Shown here one piece after another: positions 37,100 through 45,029 of a DNA stretch of 63,110 bases (position 1 is the first letter of the stretch; every line of letters starts with the position of its first letter). The stretch is from Anaerolineae bacterium (GTDB lineage: Bacteria > Chloroflexota > Anaerolineae > Aggregatilineales > Phototrophicaceae), in NCBI GenBank assembly GCA_030950085.1, contig JAUZRW010000027.1:1-63110 (forward strand), given 5' to 3'. Below the pieces are notes generated by a model. It was not told where the DNA came from. It saw only the letters and a list, made by a program, of their open reading frames with translations, and ran no database searches. Both the position numbers and the translations under genes were made by a program.

Positions 37100-37696
37100 A
37101 TGACTCAGCAATCCGCCAAAATAGATATTGAAGCAGTGATTGAATTAGCGATTGAGGGCAATCAACAAGCCTATGCTCAACTCTATGATTATTACGCTGC
37201 CGGTATTTATCGTTTGTGCTATAGTCTCGTGCTGAATGTGCAAGATGCAGAAGATGTGTTGCAAGAATCGTTTGTCTATGCCTTCAAAAATTTGCAACGT
37301 TACGATAAGACGAAAGCGGCTTTTAAGACATGGTTGTATACGATAACCGTGAGTCGCTGTCGCAATACCTATCGGCGTAAGCGTTTCGCACTGGTTGATA
37401 TCTCACAGATTATGCACTGGCAATTACCCGCGCCAAAGTCCGAAAGACCGGAAGCGGCTGTCGCCCGTCGAGAATCGATTGATGCGATACAAGGCGCACT
37501 GCACAAATTATCACCGATTTTGCGTGAGGCGATTGTGTTACGTTATGGACATGGCTTGACTTATCGGGAAATGGCAGAGGTCATAGGATGTCCACAAAAA
37601 ACTGCTGAAAGTCGTGTTCGCTTGGCACACGATAAATTGAAAAATGTTCTGCATCCCGTAGGACGAGGTTTACTTGATGAACTATTGCAAATATAG
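37100..37696 (+). CDS. ECF-type RNA polymerase sigma factor
   Basis: The 198-residue protein has region 2 (about 15-95: AYAQLYDYYAAGIYRLCYSL, DAEDVLQESFVYAFKN, then FKTWLYTITVSRC) and region 4 (about 130-185: LSPILREAIVLRYGHGLTYREMAEVIGCP, ESRVRLAHDKLK), and no regions 1 or 3, as is usual for extracytoplasmic-function sigma factors. It directs RNA polymerase to a special promoter set. It sits in the middle of the glycosylation cluster, 11 bases before a membrane protein that is probably its anti-sigma factor, so it may tie the cluster to envelope stress (inference). Confidence 0.93.
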   Translation: MTQQSAKIDIEAVIELAIEGNQQAYAQLYDYYAAGIYRLCYSLVLNVQDAEDVLQESFVYAFKNLQRYDKTKAAFKTWLYTITVSRCRNTYRRKRFALVDISQIMHWQLPAPKSERPEAAVARRESIDAIQGALHKLSPILREAIVLRYGHGLTYREMAEVIGCPQKTAESRVRLAHDKLKNVLHPVGRGLLDELLQI

Positions 37697-37707
37697 AGGC
37701 GAAAACG

Positions 37708-38247
37708 ATGCTTAAGTATTTACGTTATCGCTATGCAAAAATCAAAATGACGGCTTACATCAACGGTGAATTACCAACCCATACGCGACGCTTCATAGGT
37801 CGCTTGATTAACGACGATGAGCGTGTCTATAACGAGTATATTCGGCAACGCCAGACACAACGCGACTTGGAGCGACAACTACCGACATTGGGTCGTCCAG
37901 ATGCAGAGCGTCTTGATTCAATGTGGGCGAATATTCAAACACAATTAAATGCACCACATAGCCCGACTGCGCCAAATACGACAGGTCAATTTTATTCCTT
38001 GAGTTATGGGGTGGCACTTGGCTTGTGTGTCATGGCATTGATGGTTCTATTAACATTTGATTCTGGTAGGGCAAGTGCGGCTGTTTCTGCGCGACATTTG
38101 CCAGAAACTGTTGAGTTTACAACACCAGATACACCGCCTGTAAAATTAACGTCGGTAGCAGTCGCTAGGCGGCTTGAAACACTTGCAACTGATGAAGTTG
38201 CTACTGATTTGCAAAATACCCCTGCGCCACGAACGCCGGGTCAATAA
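37708..38247 (+). CDS. probable membrane anti-sigma factor
   Basis: The 179-residue protein has a cytoplasmic N-terminal helical region (about 1-85: KIKMTAYINGELPTHTRRFIGRLINDDERVYNEY), one transmembrane helix (about 98-115) and an outer Pro/Thr-rich tail. The layout fits an anti-sigma factor paired with the ECF sigma gene just upstream. It has no HxxxCxxC zinc motif, since the N-terminal region lacks cysteine, so it is a zinc-free type. GAGG lies 8 bases before the ATG. The assignment rests mainly on position and topology. Confidence 0.7.
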   Translation: MLKYLRYRYAKIKMTAYINGELPTHTRRFIGRLINDDERVYNEYIRQRQTQRDLERQLPTLGRPDAERLDSMWANIQTQLNAPHSPTAPNTTGQFYSLSYGVALGLCVMALMVLLTFDSGRASAAVSARHLPETVEFTTPDTPPVKLTSVAVARRLETLATDEVATDLQNTPAPRTPGQ

Positions 38248-38249
38248 TA

Positions 38250-38302
38250 AGCCCCTTTCGGGGTTTCATCGCGCCTTACACAAAATTGCAATGTGCGACA
38301 GG
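38250..38302 (+). repeat. 53-nt dispersed element, copy 2, with terminator-like hairpin
   Basis: It is a 43/53 match to copy 1 (20356-20408). Its left end, CCCC-TTTC-GGGG followed by TTT, is a short stem that may end the sigma/anti-sigma transcript. The right part has arms CGCCT/AGGCG. Confidence 0.65.
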
Positions 38303-38362
38303 CGTTAGAGCATCATCACAGATACTTTGTTAAACAAGATAGCTGTTCGATTTTGAGGTTTT

Positions 38363-41300
38363 ATGACGACACAAACACAAACCAGCGATAATAGTGGGCT
38401 TTTTTCACGCTCAGTCACCATCAATTGGGAAATCATCGTATTCATTGCGATTTTTGCCTTAGCGATGTTCACCCGTTTCTATGAATTGGGTGATAGGGTG
38501 ATGAGCCATGACGAAAGTTTACACACCCGATTTTCGTATAACCTTTACGCAGAGGGCGATTTTGTTCATTCGCCACTGATGCACGGACCCATTCTCTTCC
38601 ATGTGACAGCGTTCTTCTATGGGCTATTTGGTGATAGCGATTTTACGTCGCGCCTTTACCCTGCTATTGTGGGTGTGATGTTAGTGATGTCGCCCCTACT
38701 GTTCCGACGGTGGTTGGGACGGTGGGGAACGATTTTAGCCTCTTTGATGTTATTGATTTCGCCGATAACCATGTATTACGCTCGTTATATTCGTCATGAT
38801 ATGCCGTCAATTCTCTCGGCAATTTTGATGATGTGGTCAATTATGATGTATCTCAGTGCTTCAGAGAACCAGAAACGACGAGCGCATTGGCTCTATATTC
38901 TAGCTGCCTCGATGTTGTGGAATCTAGGTTCAAAAGAAACAGCATTTATCTATATCGCTATTATTGGCATATTCTTGTTTCTGTACTGGATTGTCCGTTT
39001 GATTCAGCATTTTGCCAAGGCACCCGGCAAACCCATCTTTAATACGGGCATGATAGGGGTGTTTCTGGGTGGCGTGATGGCACTTGGCATGTATATCTCG
39101 CTTGATGTTATAAAATTTGATATGCTAGGTGGCACAGAAACCTCATCATTTGGCGCATTATCAGGTGCTGACCAATCTACTTTTTTCATATGGACATTCC
39201 TCACAATTGTATCCGTTGTTACCGTGTTACTCGGAACATTGTTCTGGGTCTATCGGGATGATGTCGGTCAAATCAATTGGGCGCAGGTGGGCATCATTCT
39301 GCTAATTGCGCTGATTGTGTGCTTCACCTTTGTCGTTATGGAAGAATTATCGCATACTGAACCGACTTCGACTGAACAACCTGCTGACCCACTTGACCCC
39401 GATGCTGATGCTGAAACGAGTGAACCAACATCTTTGATTCGCTGGTCGCCGATGATTGCGTTATGGGGACTCACAGCAGGCGGCTTTGTTTTCTTGTTTT
39501 TCACTCGTCGCAAAGATGACCTGAATGGTATCCGTGATAAAGATAAATATGGACGGGGTTTTTGGGGGACAATGGATTTATTTCCCGAATTTGATGTAAT
39601 TATTATCATCGGGACATTGATTTTGCCGTGGGCAACAGCGATATTTCCCTTCGCTATGGGGGGGACAGAAGGTGATTTTGCCAATATTGCTTCATCATTG
39701 CCCTCATTTATGACGAGCTTTATCGGCACTTATGTTCCAGCCGTTGGCGGTGTCGGCGATATGACACAGACACAATTGGCACAAGTCGGGCGCTTCTGGT
39801 TGAACATTATGGCATTTATCCCACTTTTCGCGCTCATGAGTGGTATCGGACTCATGTGGAATTGGAAACGTTGGTTAATCGCCTCTGCAATATTTCATGG
39901 TCTCTTTGCCTTCTTCTTCACTACTGTTTTTACCAATGTTGCCGGCTTGGGTACGGGTTGGGTTTATAGTCTTGGTTATTGGCTTGAACAACAGGGTGTA
40001 CGACGGGGTAGCCAGCCACAGTATTACTACTTGTTAGTTATCATGCCGTTCTATGAATTTCTACCAGTGATTGGTAGCGTTCTGGCGATGTTCGCAGGGA
40101 CGACGCTCTTTTGGAGGCAGACTAAGAAATCTGCTGATGTAAAGCGCGAAGTGAATACTTTAACGCGCCTCGCTATGATTTGGCGTAATGATACCGAAGA
40201 ACTAGAAATTGAAGCTGTCAGCGAAGATGGTGAGTTAGCAGATGACTTCAATCTACAAGCCGAAATTGCAAGCGCCAAAGCACAGGTTCAATCTGCCAAT
40301 GATGAGGCTGAATTACCACCTCTAGCAAAAGCATATGATGATGCTAACGGACGGCTGCGGCGTTACGGTATGACTGTCGAAAAAGCCATTAGTGACCCAC
40401 AGCAACGTTGGCGGCGCTTAGAGGGCATCCCATTTTTGATGTTCTTTAGCTGGTTAGCCGTTCTCAATTTGGTGGGATACAGTCTCGCGGGGGAGAAAAT
40501 GCCGTGGCTGGGAACACATCTCACCATGCCAATGATATTCCTGACTGCGTGGTTCTTTGGGCGTATCATTGATGACATTGATTGGGAACTATTCAAGAAT
40601 CGTGGCTGGGAAGTGCGGATTGCGCTGGGCGTTTTTATTATCGGACTTTTCCGTTCAATCGCCCCCTTAGTGATGGGTACACGACCTTTCTCTGGCTTGG
40701 CACAGCATCAACTACAGGCAACGTATGGTTGGTTGAGTGCAGTCATTGTGACGGGGATTGCGCTATCGGTGGTGATTTACTATGTTGATACTGTTGGCTG
40801 GAAACACGTTCGCCAAATGGTTGCTGTTTCGATTTTCCTCATATTGAGCATCATATCCTTCCGTTCAGCATGGATGGCTTCGTTCATCAACTTTGATTAC
40901 GCCAGTGAATTTCTGGTTTATGCCCATGCCGCGCCGGGTGTGAAATGGGTGCTTGAAGATATTGAGGAATTGAGTGAACGTATCACCGATGGCAATGAAT
41001 TACGGATTGCCTACGATAATGAAGTGTCATGGCCCTATAGTTGGTATTTCCGAAATTTTGATAACGTCATTTATGTAGGAGAGAATCCCACTGTTCAAAA
41101 TTTGGATGATGCCGTTGTCATTGTGGTCGGCGCTGCCAATCGGAGCAAAGTAGAACCTATAGTAGAAGACCGTTATGTCCGTTTTGACTATATGCGTTTG
41201 TGGTGGCCGATGCAAGATTACTTTAACCTGACTCCGGCTCGTATTTCCGGTACATTCGATTTATCGCCCTCAAATACACAAGCGGCACAAGTACGACAAG

Positions 41301-42511
41301 GTATTTTTGAAATTTGGTGGAATCGAGATTATACAACCTATGGCAATGCTTTAGAGCGTGATTTTAGTGCTGAGAATTGGCCTGTATCAGATAGAATGCA
41401 CTTTTATGTGCGGAAAGACTTCGCAGCGCAAATTTGGGAATATGGTATTGGCGAGGGCGGTGTCACCAATCCACTCAATGAAATTGAACAAAACCAATGT
41501 ACAGCGAATTGGCAGCCGATTTCGGCGATTACATCCTTTACTGCACCCGATGGCTTGTCGCATCCGATAGGTCTTGATATATCAGCAGATAATACGCTCT
41601 ATGTTGCCGAAGAATTTGGGCATCGTATCTCGACATTTAATACAGACGGTACATATTTAGGCAGCTTTGGTGTTCAAGGCTTAACATTTGAGAATGGTGT
41701 CGCCTTTACACGTCCCAATAGTATTGACATTGGCGCAGATGGTAATTTGTACATTGCGGATACATGGAATTATCGTGTGCAAATCCTCACCCCGAATCTT
41801 GAACCGATTACACTCTTTGGTCAAGCCTATACGGGTGGTTTCGACTCTGTGACCAACCCAGTCGATGGTTTCTGGGGTCCGCGTGATGTGACAGTTAGCA
41901 ATGATGGTCTCATCTATGTGGCGGATACGGGTAATAAACGTGTTCGCGCCTATCGCATTATAGACGGAGTTGCACAATTTCAGTTCGACGTTGGTGAAGG
42001 TGGTAGCGGTCTTGGGCAATTAGACGAACCGAGTGGGTTGGTTGTTAATCCGGCAGATGGTCGCTTGTACGTGGCGGATACATGGAATCGTCGCATTTCA
42101 GTTTTCACTGCTGAGGGTGTTTTCCTAGATTCTTATCGCGTGCGCGGTTGGTATGAAGAACAGGGCAATCGTCCTTATCTTGCAATTGATAGCGAACGCG
42201 AATTGCTCTATGTGACTGACCCAGATAGTGGTCGTGTGCTGGTGTATACAACTGGTGGCGACTGTGTGGGTAGCTTCGGACAAGCGGCAGGAACGAGTCC
42301 AACACTCGGACAATTCGGTATCGCAACGGGGATTACGGTGGATAGTGAGGGCTTTGTCTACATTGCGGATAGTGAGCTGAATCGTGTTCTGAAATTTGAA
42401 CCGTTCACATTTATTCCTGTACCAGAAGAAGTCCCCGATGAAGCCCCAGAAGAAGCCGATGCTGAAGTCGGAAATGACGTTGAATCGAATGAGAATGACG
42501 CATCTGAATAG
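38363..42511 (+). CDS. Agl23-like (TIGR03663) membrane protein fused to an NHL beta-propeller
   Basis: The 1382-residue protein begins with a GT-C-like membrane part whose first outer loop has RVMSHDESLHTRFSYNLY and HSPLMHGPILFHVTAF, both typical of TIGR03663, called flippase-associated protein Agl23 in haloarchaea. The LAGEKMPWLGTHLTMP motif near residue 708 is another family mark. A charged cytoplasmic insert lies about 590-680. After the last helix there is an outer domain (about 850-1050), and then six NHL repeats (about 1062-1352; typical unit LYIADTWNYRVQIL) that should form a six-bladed propeller for protein or glycan contact. An acidic tail ends it. GAGG precedes the ATG. Confidence 0.88.
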   Translation: MTTQTQTSDNSGLFSRSVTINWEIIVFIAIFALAMFTRFYELGDRVMSHDESLHTRFSYNLYAEGDFVHSPLMHGPILFHVTAFFYGLFGDSDFTSRLYPAIVGVMLVMSPLLFRRWLGRWGTILASLMLLISPITMYYARYIRHDMPSILSAILMMWSIMMYLSASENQKRRAHWLYILAASMLWNLGSKETAFIYIAIIGIFLFLYWIVRLIQHFAKAPGKPIFNTGMIGVFLGGVMALGMYISLDVIKFDMLGGTETSSFGALSGADQSTFFIWTFLTIVSVVTVLLGTLFWVYRDDVGQINWAQVGIILLIALIVCFTFVVMEELSHTEPTSTEQPADPLDPDADAETSEPTSLIRWSPMIALWGLTAGGFVFLFFTRRKDDLNGIRDKDKYGRGFWGTMDLFPEFDVIIIIGTLILPWATAIFPFAMGGTEGDFANIASSLPSFMTSFIGTYVPAVGGVGDMTQTQLAQVGRFWLNIMAFIPLFALMSGIGLMWNWKRWLIASAIFHGLFAFFFTTVFTNVAGLGTGWVYSLGYWLEQQGVRRGSQPQYYYLLVIMPFYEFLPVIGSVLAMFAGTTLFWRQTKKSADVKREVNTLTRLAMIWRNDTEELEIEAVSEDGELADDFNLQAEIASAKAQVQSANDEAELPPLAKAYDDANGRLRRYGMTVEKAISDPQQRWRRLEGIPFLMFFSWLAVLNLVGYSLAGEKMPWLGTHLTMPMIFLTAWFFGRIIDDIDWELFKNRGWEVRIALGVFIIGLFRSIAPLVMGTRPFSGLAQHQLQATYGWLSAVIVTGIALSVVIYYVDTVGWKHVRQMVAVSIFLILSIISFRSAWMASFINFDYASEFLVYAHAAPGVKWVLEDIEELSERITDGNELRIAYDNEVSWPYSWYFRNFDNVIYVGENPTVQNLDDAVVIVVGAANRSKVEPIVEDRYVRFDYMRLWWPMQDYFNLTPARISGTFDLSPSNTQAAQVRQGIFEIWWNRDYTTYGNALERDFSAENWPVSDRMHFYVRKDFAAQIWEYGIGEGGVTNPLNEIEQNQCTANWQPISAITSFTAPDGLSHPIGLDISADNTLYVAEEFGHRISTFNTDGTYLGSFGVQGLTFENGVAFTRPNSIDIGADGNLYIADTWNYRVQILTPNLEPITLFGQAYTGGFDSVTNPVDGFWGPRDVTVSNDGLIYVADTGNKRVRAYRIIDGVAQFQFDVGEGGSGLGQLDEPSGLVVNPADGRLYVADTWNRRISVFTAEGVFLDSYRVRGWYEEQGNRPYLAIDSERELLYVTDPDSGRVLVYTTGGDCVGSFGQAAGTSPTLGQFGIATGITVDSEGFVYIADSELNRVLKFEPFTFIPVPEEVPDEAPEEADAEVGNDVESNENDASE

Positions 42512-42535
42512 GTGTTTTGGGCGATTTCTCTATGC

Positions 42536-42565
42536 TTGACACTGTAATGAGGCGCGTGATACAAT
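42536..42565 (+). promoter_or_regulatory. promoter of the nusA-infB operon
   Basis: A perfect TTGACA, 18 bases, TACAAT with TG just upstream of the -10. Transcription would start near 42572. Confidence 0.8.
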
Positions 42566-42588
42566 CTAAGTGAATACGATGTGACGAG

Positions 42589-42615
42589 AAGTGGGCAAAC
42601 CCCACTTTTTGTTTT
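42589..42615 (+). terminator. attenuator-like hairpin in the nusA leader
   Basis: AAGTGGG and CCCACTT form a perfect 7-bp stem around CAAAC, followed by TTTGTTTT. It begins about 17 bases after the predicted start of transcription and about 50 bases before nusA, so full termination here would silence the operon; partial read-through is likely. Confidence 0.75.
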
Positions 42616-42663
42616 ATGTAGACAATATTTAAGGTCATCTCCTAGTTTTGGAGCAATTCGGGA

Positions 42664-44577
42664 ATGGTAAACGAACTTAAAACCGCATTTAATGAAATTG
42701 CGGAAATGCGGTCTCTTCCAGAGGCGGTTGTTTTGGATGCTTTGCGAAGTGCGCTGGTTTCGGCTTATCGCCGCGACTCAGGGGCTAGTACGGCTCAAAA
42801 TATTGAAGCACGTATTGACCCGTCAACTGGACGCGCTCGTATCTTCATCGAGAAAGAAGTGATTGACGAAGAGATTCAAAGCCCCGCAACAGAAGTTTCG
42901 CTGGAAAAAGCACGCTTCTATGAACCAGAAGCACAAATCGGCGATACCGTAATGGTGCAAGTAGAACATACAACAAAGAAATTTGGGCGCATTGCCGCAC
43001 AAACAGCCAAGCAGGTTATCCTGCAAAAAATTCGGGAAGCGGAACGTAACGCCCTTTACAATGAATTCATTGAAAAAGAAGGTGAGTTAACAACAGGCAA
43101 AGTTCAGAGTATGAACTCGTCTGTCGTGACATTGCGGCTTCATGACCGTGCAGAGGCGATTTTGCCGCGCACACAGCAAATTCCCGGTGAACGGTATCGG
43201 CAGCATGAGCAATTGCGTGTTTTCATCTTAGAGGTGAAGAATGGCAACAAAGGACCCCAAATCGTGGTCTCGCGCAGTCATCGTAATATGTTGCGCCGCT
43301 TGCTGGAATACGAAGTGCCAGAAATTTCTAATGGTCAAGTTGAAATAAAGAGCATTGCACGCGAAGCCGGATATCGCTCAAAAGTTGCGGTGGCGGCGCT
43401 ACAAGATGGCATTGACCCTGTGGGTGCTTGTGTCGGGATGCGCGGTATTCGCATTCAAAATATCGTCAAAGAATTACACGACGAAAAGATTGATGTGATT
43501 GAGTGGAACAGTGATGCGCAAGCCTTCATTTCTAAATCATTGAGTCCAGCGCGTGTGACGGGTGTTTATTTAGATGATGACCCTCATACTGGGCGCACAG
43601 CTATCGTGGTTGTGCCAGATGACCAACTGTCATTGGCGATTGGTCGTGAAGGTCAGAATGCACGTCTAGCAGCAAAACTCACAGGCTGGCGTATTGATAT
43701 TAAGAGTGTCCTCGAAACAGCAGTTGGGGCGTTGGAAAATCTGGATGTGCCACCGCTTGATACGCTTCAAACATCTCATGCTAAACTGATTGAAGATGTG
43801 CAAGGTATCATCGCCAAGAAAGCTGCTAATAAAGCAATCATGCCGGAAGAATTTAACCTACTCGGTAAATTCGCTAATTTGATAGAAACACGCCTTGCAC
43901 GTTTGCGTGAAGAAATCCGCCAAGAGGAACTTGAACAGATTAATGCTGTTCGGATGACACTGCCCGAAGCACTTTTTGATGTTCCCGTCGATATTTTGGG
44001 ATTATCAACAGAGATAACAGAGGCTTTGCGTGATTTTGATACCGTGGGTGAAGTCTTGTTGGCAACATTGGTTGATGACCCACGCTTAGGTCAAATGCTG
44101 GCTAATATTGATGGCAACCCCATGTCGGCTGTTCAAACGGCGCTTGATGAATTGATGGAAACTGACCTCGATGATTTAGTAGAAGATGATACTGAAGCAG
44201 CCGAACCAGAAGCTATGCTAGAAACATCTGAAGCTGAGGCAGAACTTGTCGTAGAAACCGAGCCAGAAGTTGTTGAAGAAGTAGACGAAGTAGATATCGA
44301 AGCTGAGGCGGAACTTGCCTTAGATGATGTGCTTGAGCAAGATATGATTGAGGCTGAAACAGAAGTTACAGTTGAAACGCCTATAAATTTCGATGAACTT
44401 GTGGACTTTGAAACAGAAGAGGGGGATGTTGATGCACTCGGTCAGAAGAAAAAATCAAAAGATCGGCGTAAAAAACGTCGCTTAGTATTTGATGAAGAGT
44501 CGGGCGAAGTGGTGTCTCAGCGTCGTCGTAAACAGAGTCGCCGCCAAAAGGATTGGGATGAAGATGTCGAGCTTTAG
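42664..44577 (+). CDS. nusA: transcription termination/antitermination factor NusA
   Basis: The 637-residue protein binds RNA polymerase and nascent RNA and controls pausing and termination. Domains: N-terminal polymerase-binding (about 1-130), S1 (about 135-200: GKVQSMNSSVVTLRLHDRAEAILP), KH1 and KH2 (about 205-350; DQLSLAIGREGQNARLAAKLTG), and helical repeats up to about 495. Beyond them is a long low-complexity tail: a Glu/Asp-rich stretch, then a Lys/Arg-rich one (KKSKDRRKKRRL). A bacterial NusA of simple form is 350-500 residues. It heads an operon where rimP would be expected first. The leader hairpin could give autoregulation. Confidence 0.96.
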   Translation: MVNELKTAFNEIAEMRSLPEAVVLDALRSALVSAYRRDSGASTAQNIEARIDPSTGRARIFIEKEVIDEEIQSPATEVSLEKARFYEPEAQIGDTVMVQVEHTTKKFGRIAAQTAKQVILQKIREAERNALYNEFIEKEGELTTGKVQSMNSSVVTLRLHDRAEAILPRTQQIPGERYRQHEQLRVFILEVKNGNKGPQIVVSRSHRNMLRRLLEYEVPEISNGQVEIKSIAREAGYRSKVAVAALQDGIDPVGACVGMRGIRIQNIVKELHDEKIDVIEWNSDAQAFISKSLSPARVTGVYLDDDPHTGRTAIVVVPDDQLSLAIGREGQNARLAAKLTGWRIDIKSVLETAVGALENLDVPPLDTLQTSHAKLIEDVQGIIAKKAANKAIMPEEFNLLGKFANLIETRLARLREEIRQEELEQINAVRMTLPEALFDVPVDILGLSTEITEALRDFDTVGEVLLATLVDDPRLGQMLANIDGNPMSAVQTALDELMETDLDDLVEDDTEAAEPEAMLETSEAEAELVVETEPEVVEEVDEVDIEAEAELALDDVLEQDMIEAETEVTVETPINFDELVDFETEEGDVDALGQKKKSKDRRKKRRLVFDEESGEVVSQRRRKQSRRQKDWDEDVEL

Positions 44578-44659
44578 GATGCAAGCCTGATGCACAGTGT
44601 TGACAACCCTAGCCTAAAAGTAGGGGCTTCCAATGGAGAACTTGGATGAGTAATCCATC

Positions 44660-44926
44660 ATGACCCACAGAAAGAAGACTGTTCCGCAACGGATGTGTGT
44701 TATTTGTCGGAACAAGGTGGAAAAACGTCGTTTGACGCGCTTTGTGCGGACATCGAATGGAGTCTTTGCAGACTCAACAGGTAAACAGGATGGACGCGGT
44801 GCTTATGTGTGTGATGCTGCCGCGTGTCGTGACCGTGCTATCACAACGGATGTATTGGGCAAGGCACTACGTTATGTCCTAACCGATGCAGACCGCCAGC
44901 GAATTCGTGAAGTGGTAGCATCATGA
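44660..44926 (+). CDS. rnpM: YlxR/RnpM family RNA-binding protein
   Basis: The 88-residue protein is the small DUF448 member regularly found between nusA and infB. The signature is RMCVICRNKVEKRRLTRFV followed by GRGAYVCDAAACRD; a basic patch binds RNA. Work on Bacillus homologues links it to modulation of RNase P. Cysteines in CVIC and CDAAAC could bind metal, though this is not established for the family. It lies 82 bases after nusA. Confidence 0.93.
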   Translation: MTHRKKTVPQRMCVICRNKVEKRRLTRFVRTSNGVFADSTGKQDGRGAYVCDAAACRDRAITTDVLGKALRYVLTDADRQRIREVVAS

Positions 44927-44944
44927 AGATGTTAAACATATCAA

Positions 44945-44987
44945 GGTGAGGTAAAGATTACTTCTTTTGCTAGTAATTTGCCTCACC
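44945..44987 (+). promoter_or_regulatory. long hairpin between rnpM and infB
   Basis: GGTGAGG pairs with CCTCACC, then TAA with TTG and ATTACT with AGTAAT, giving about 16 pairs with one small bulge. No T tract follows, so it is more likely a processing or regulatory structure than a terminator. Confidence 0.5.
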
Positions 44988-45029
44988 CACAAAATACAAT
45001 GAAACAACAACTTGGGAGAGTGTGAATTA

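Noticed and set aside
39268-39729. A 153-codon minus-strand frame inside the Agl23-like gene
   Set aside because: It is antisense to membrane helices of a supported gene; long opposite frames are common in such sequence.
42566-42577. AAGTGAATA near the nusA start site, resembling the pckA direct repeat
   Set aside because: A nine-base match is expected about once by chance in a window of this size.
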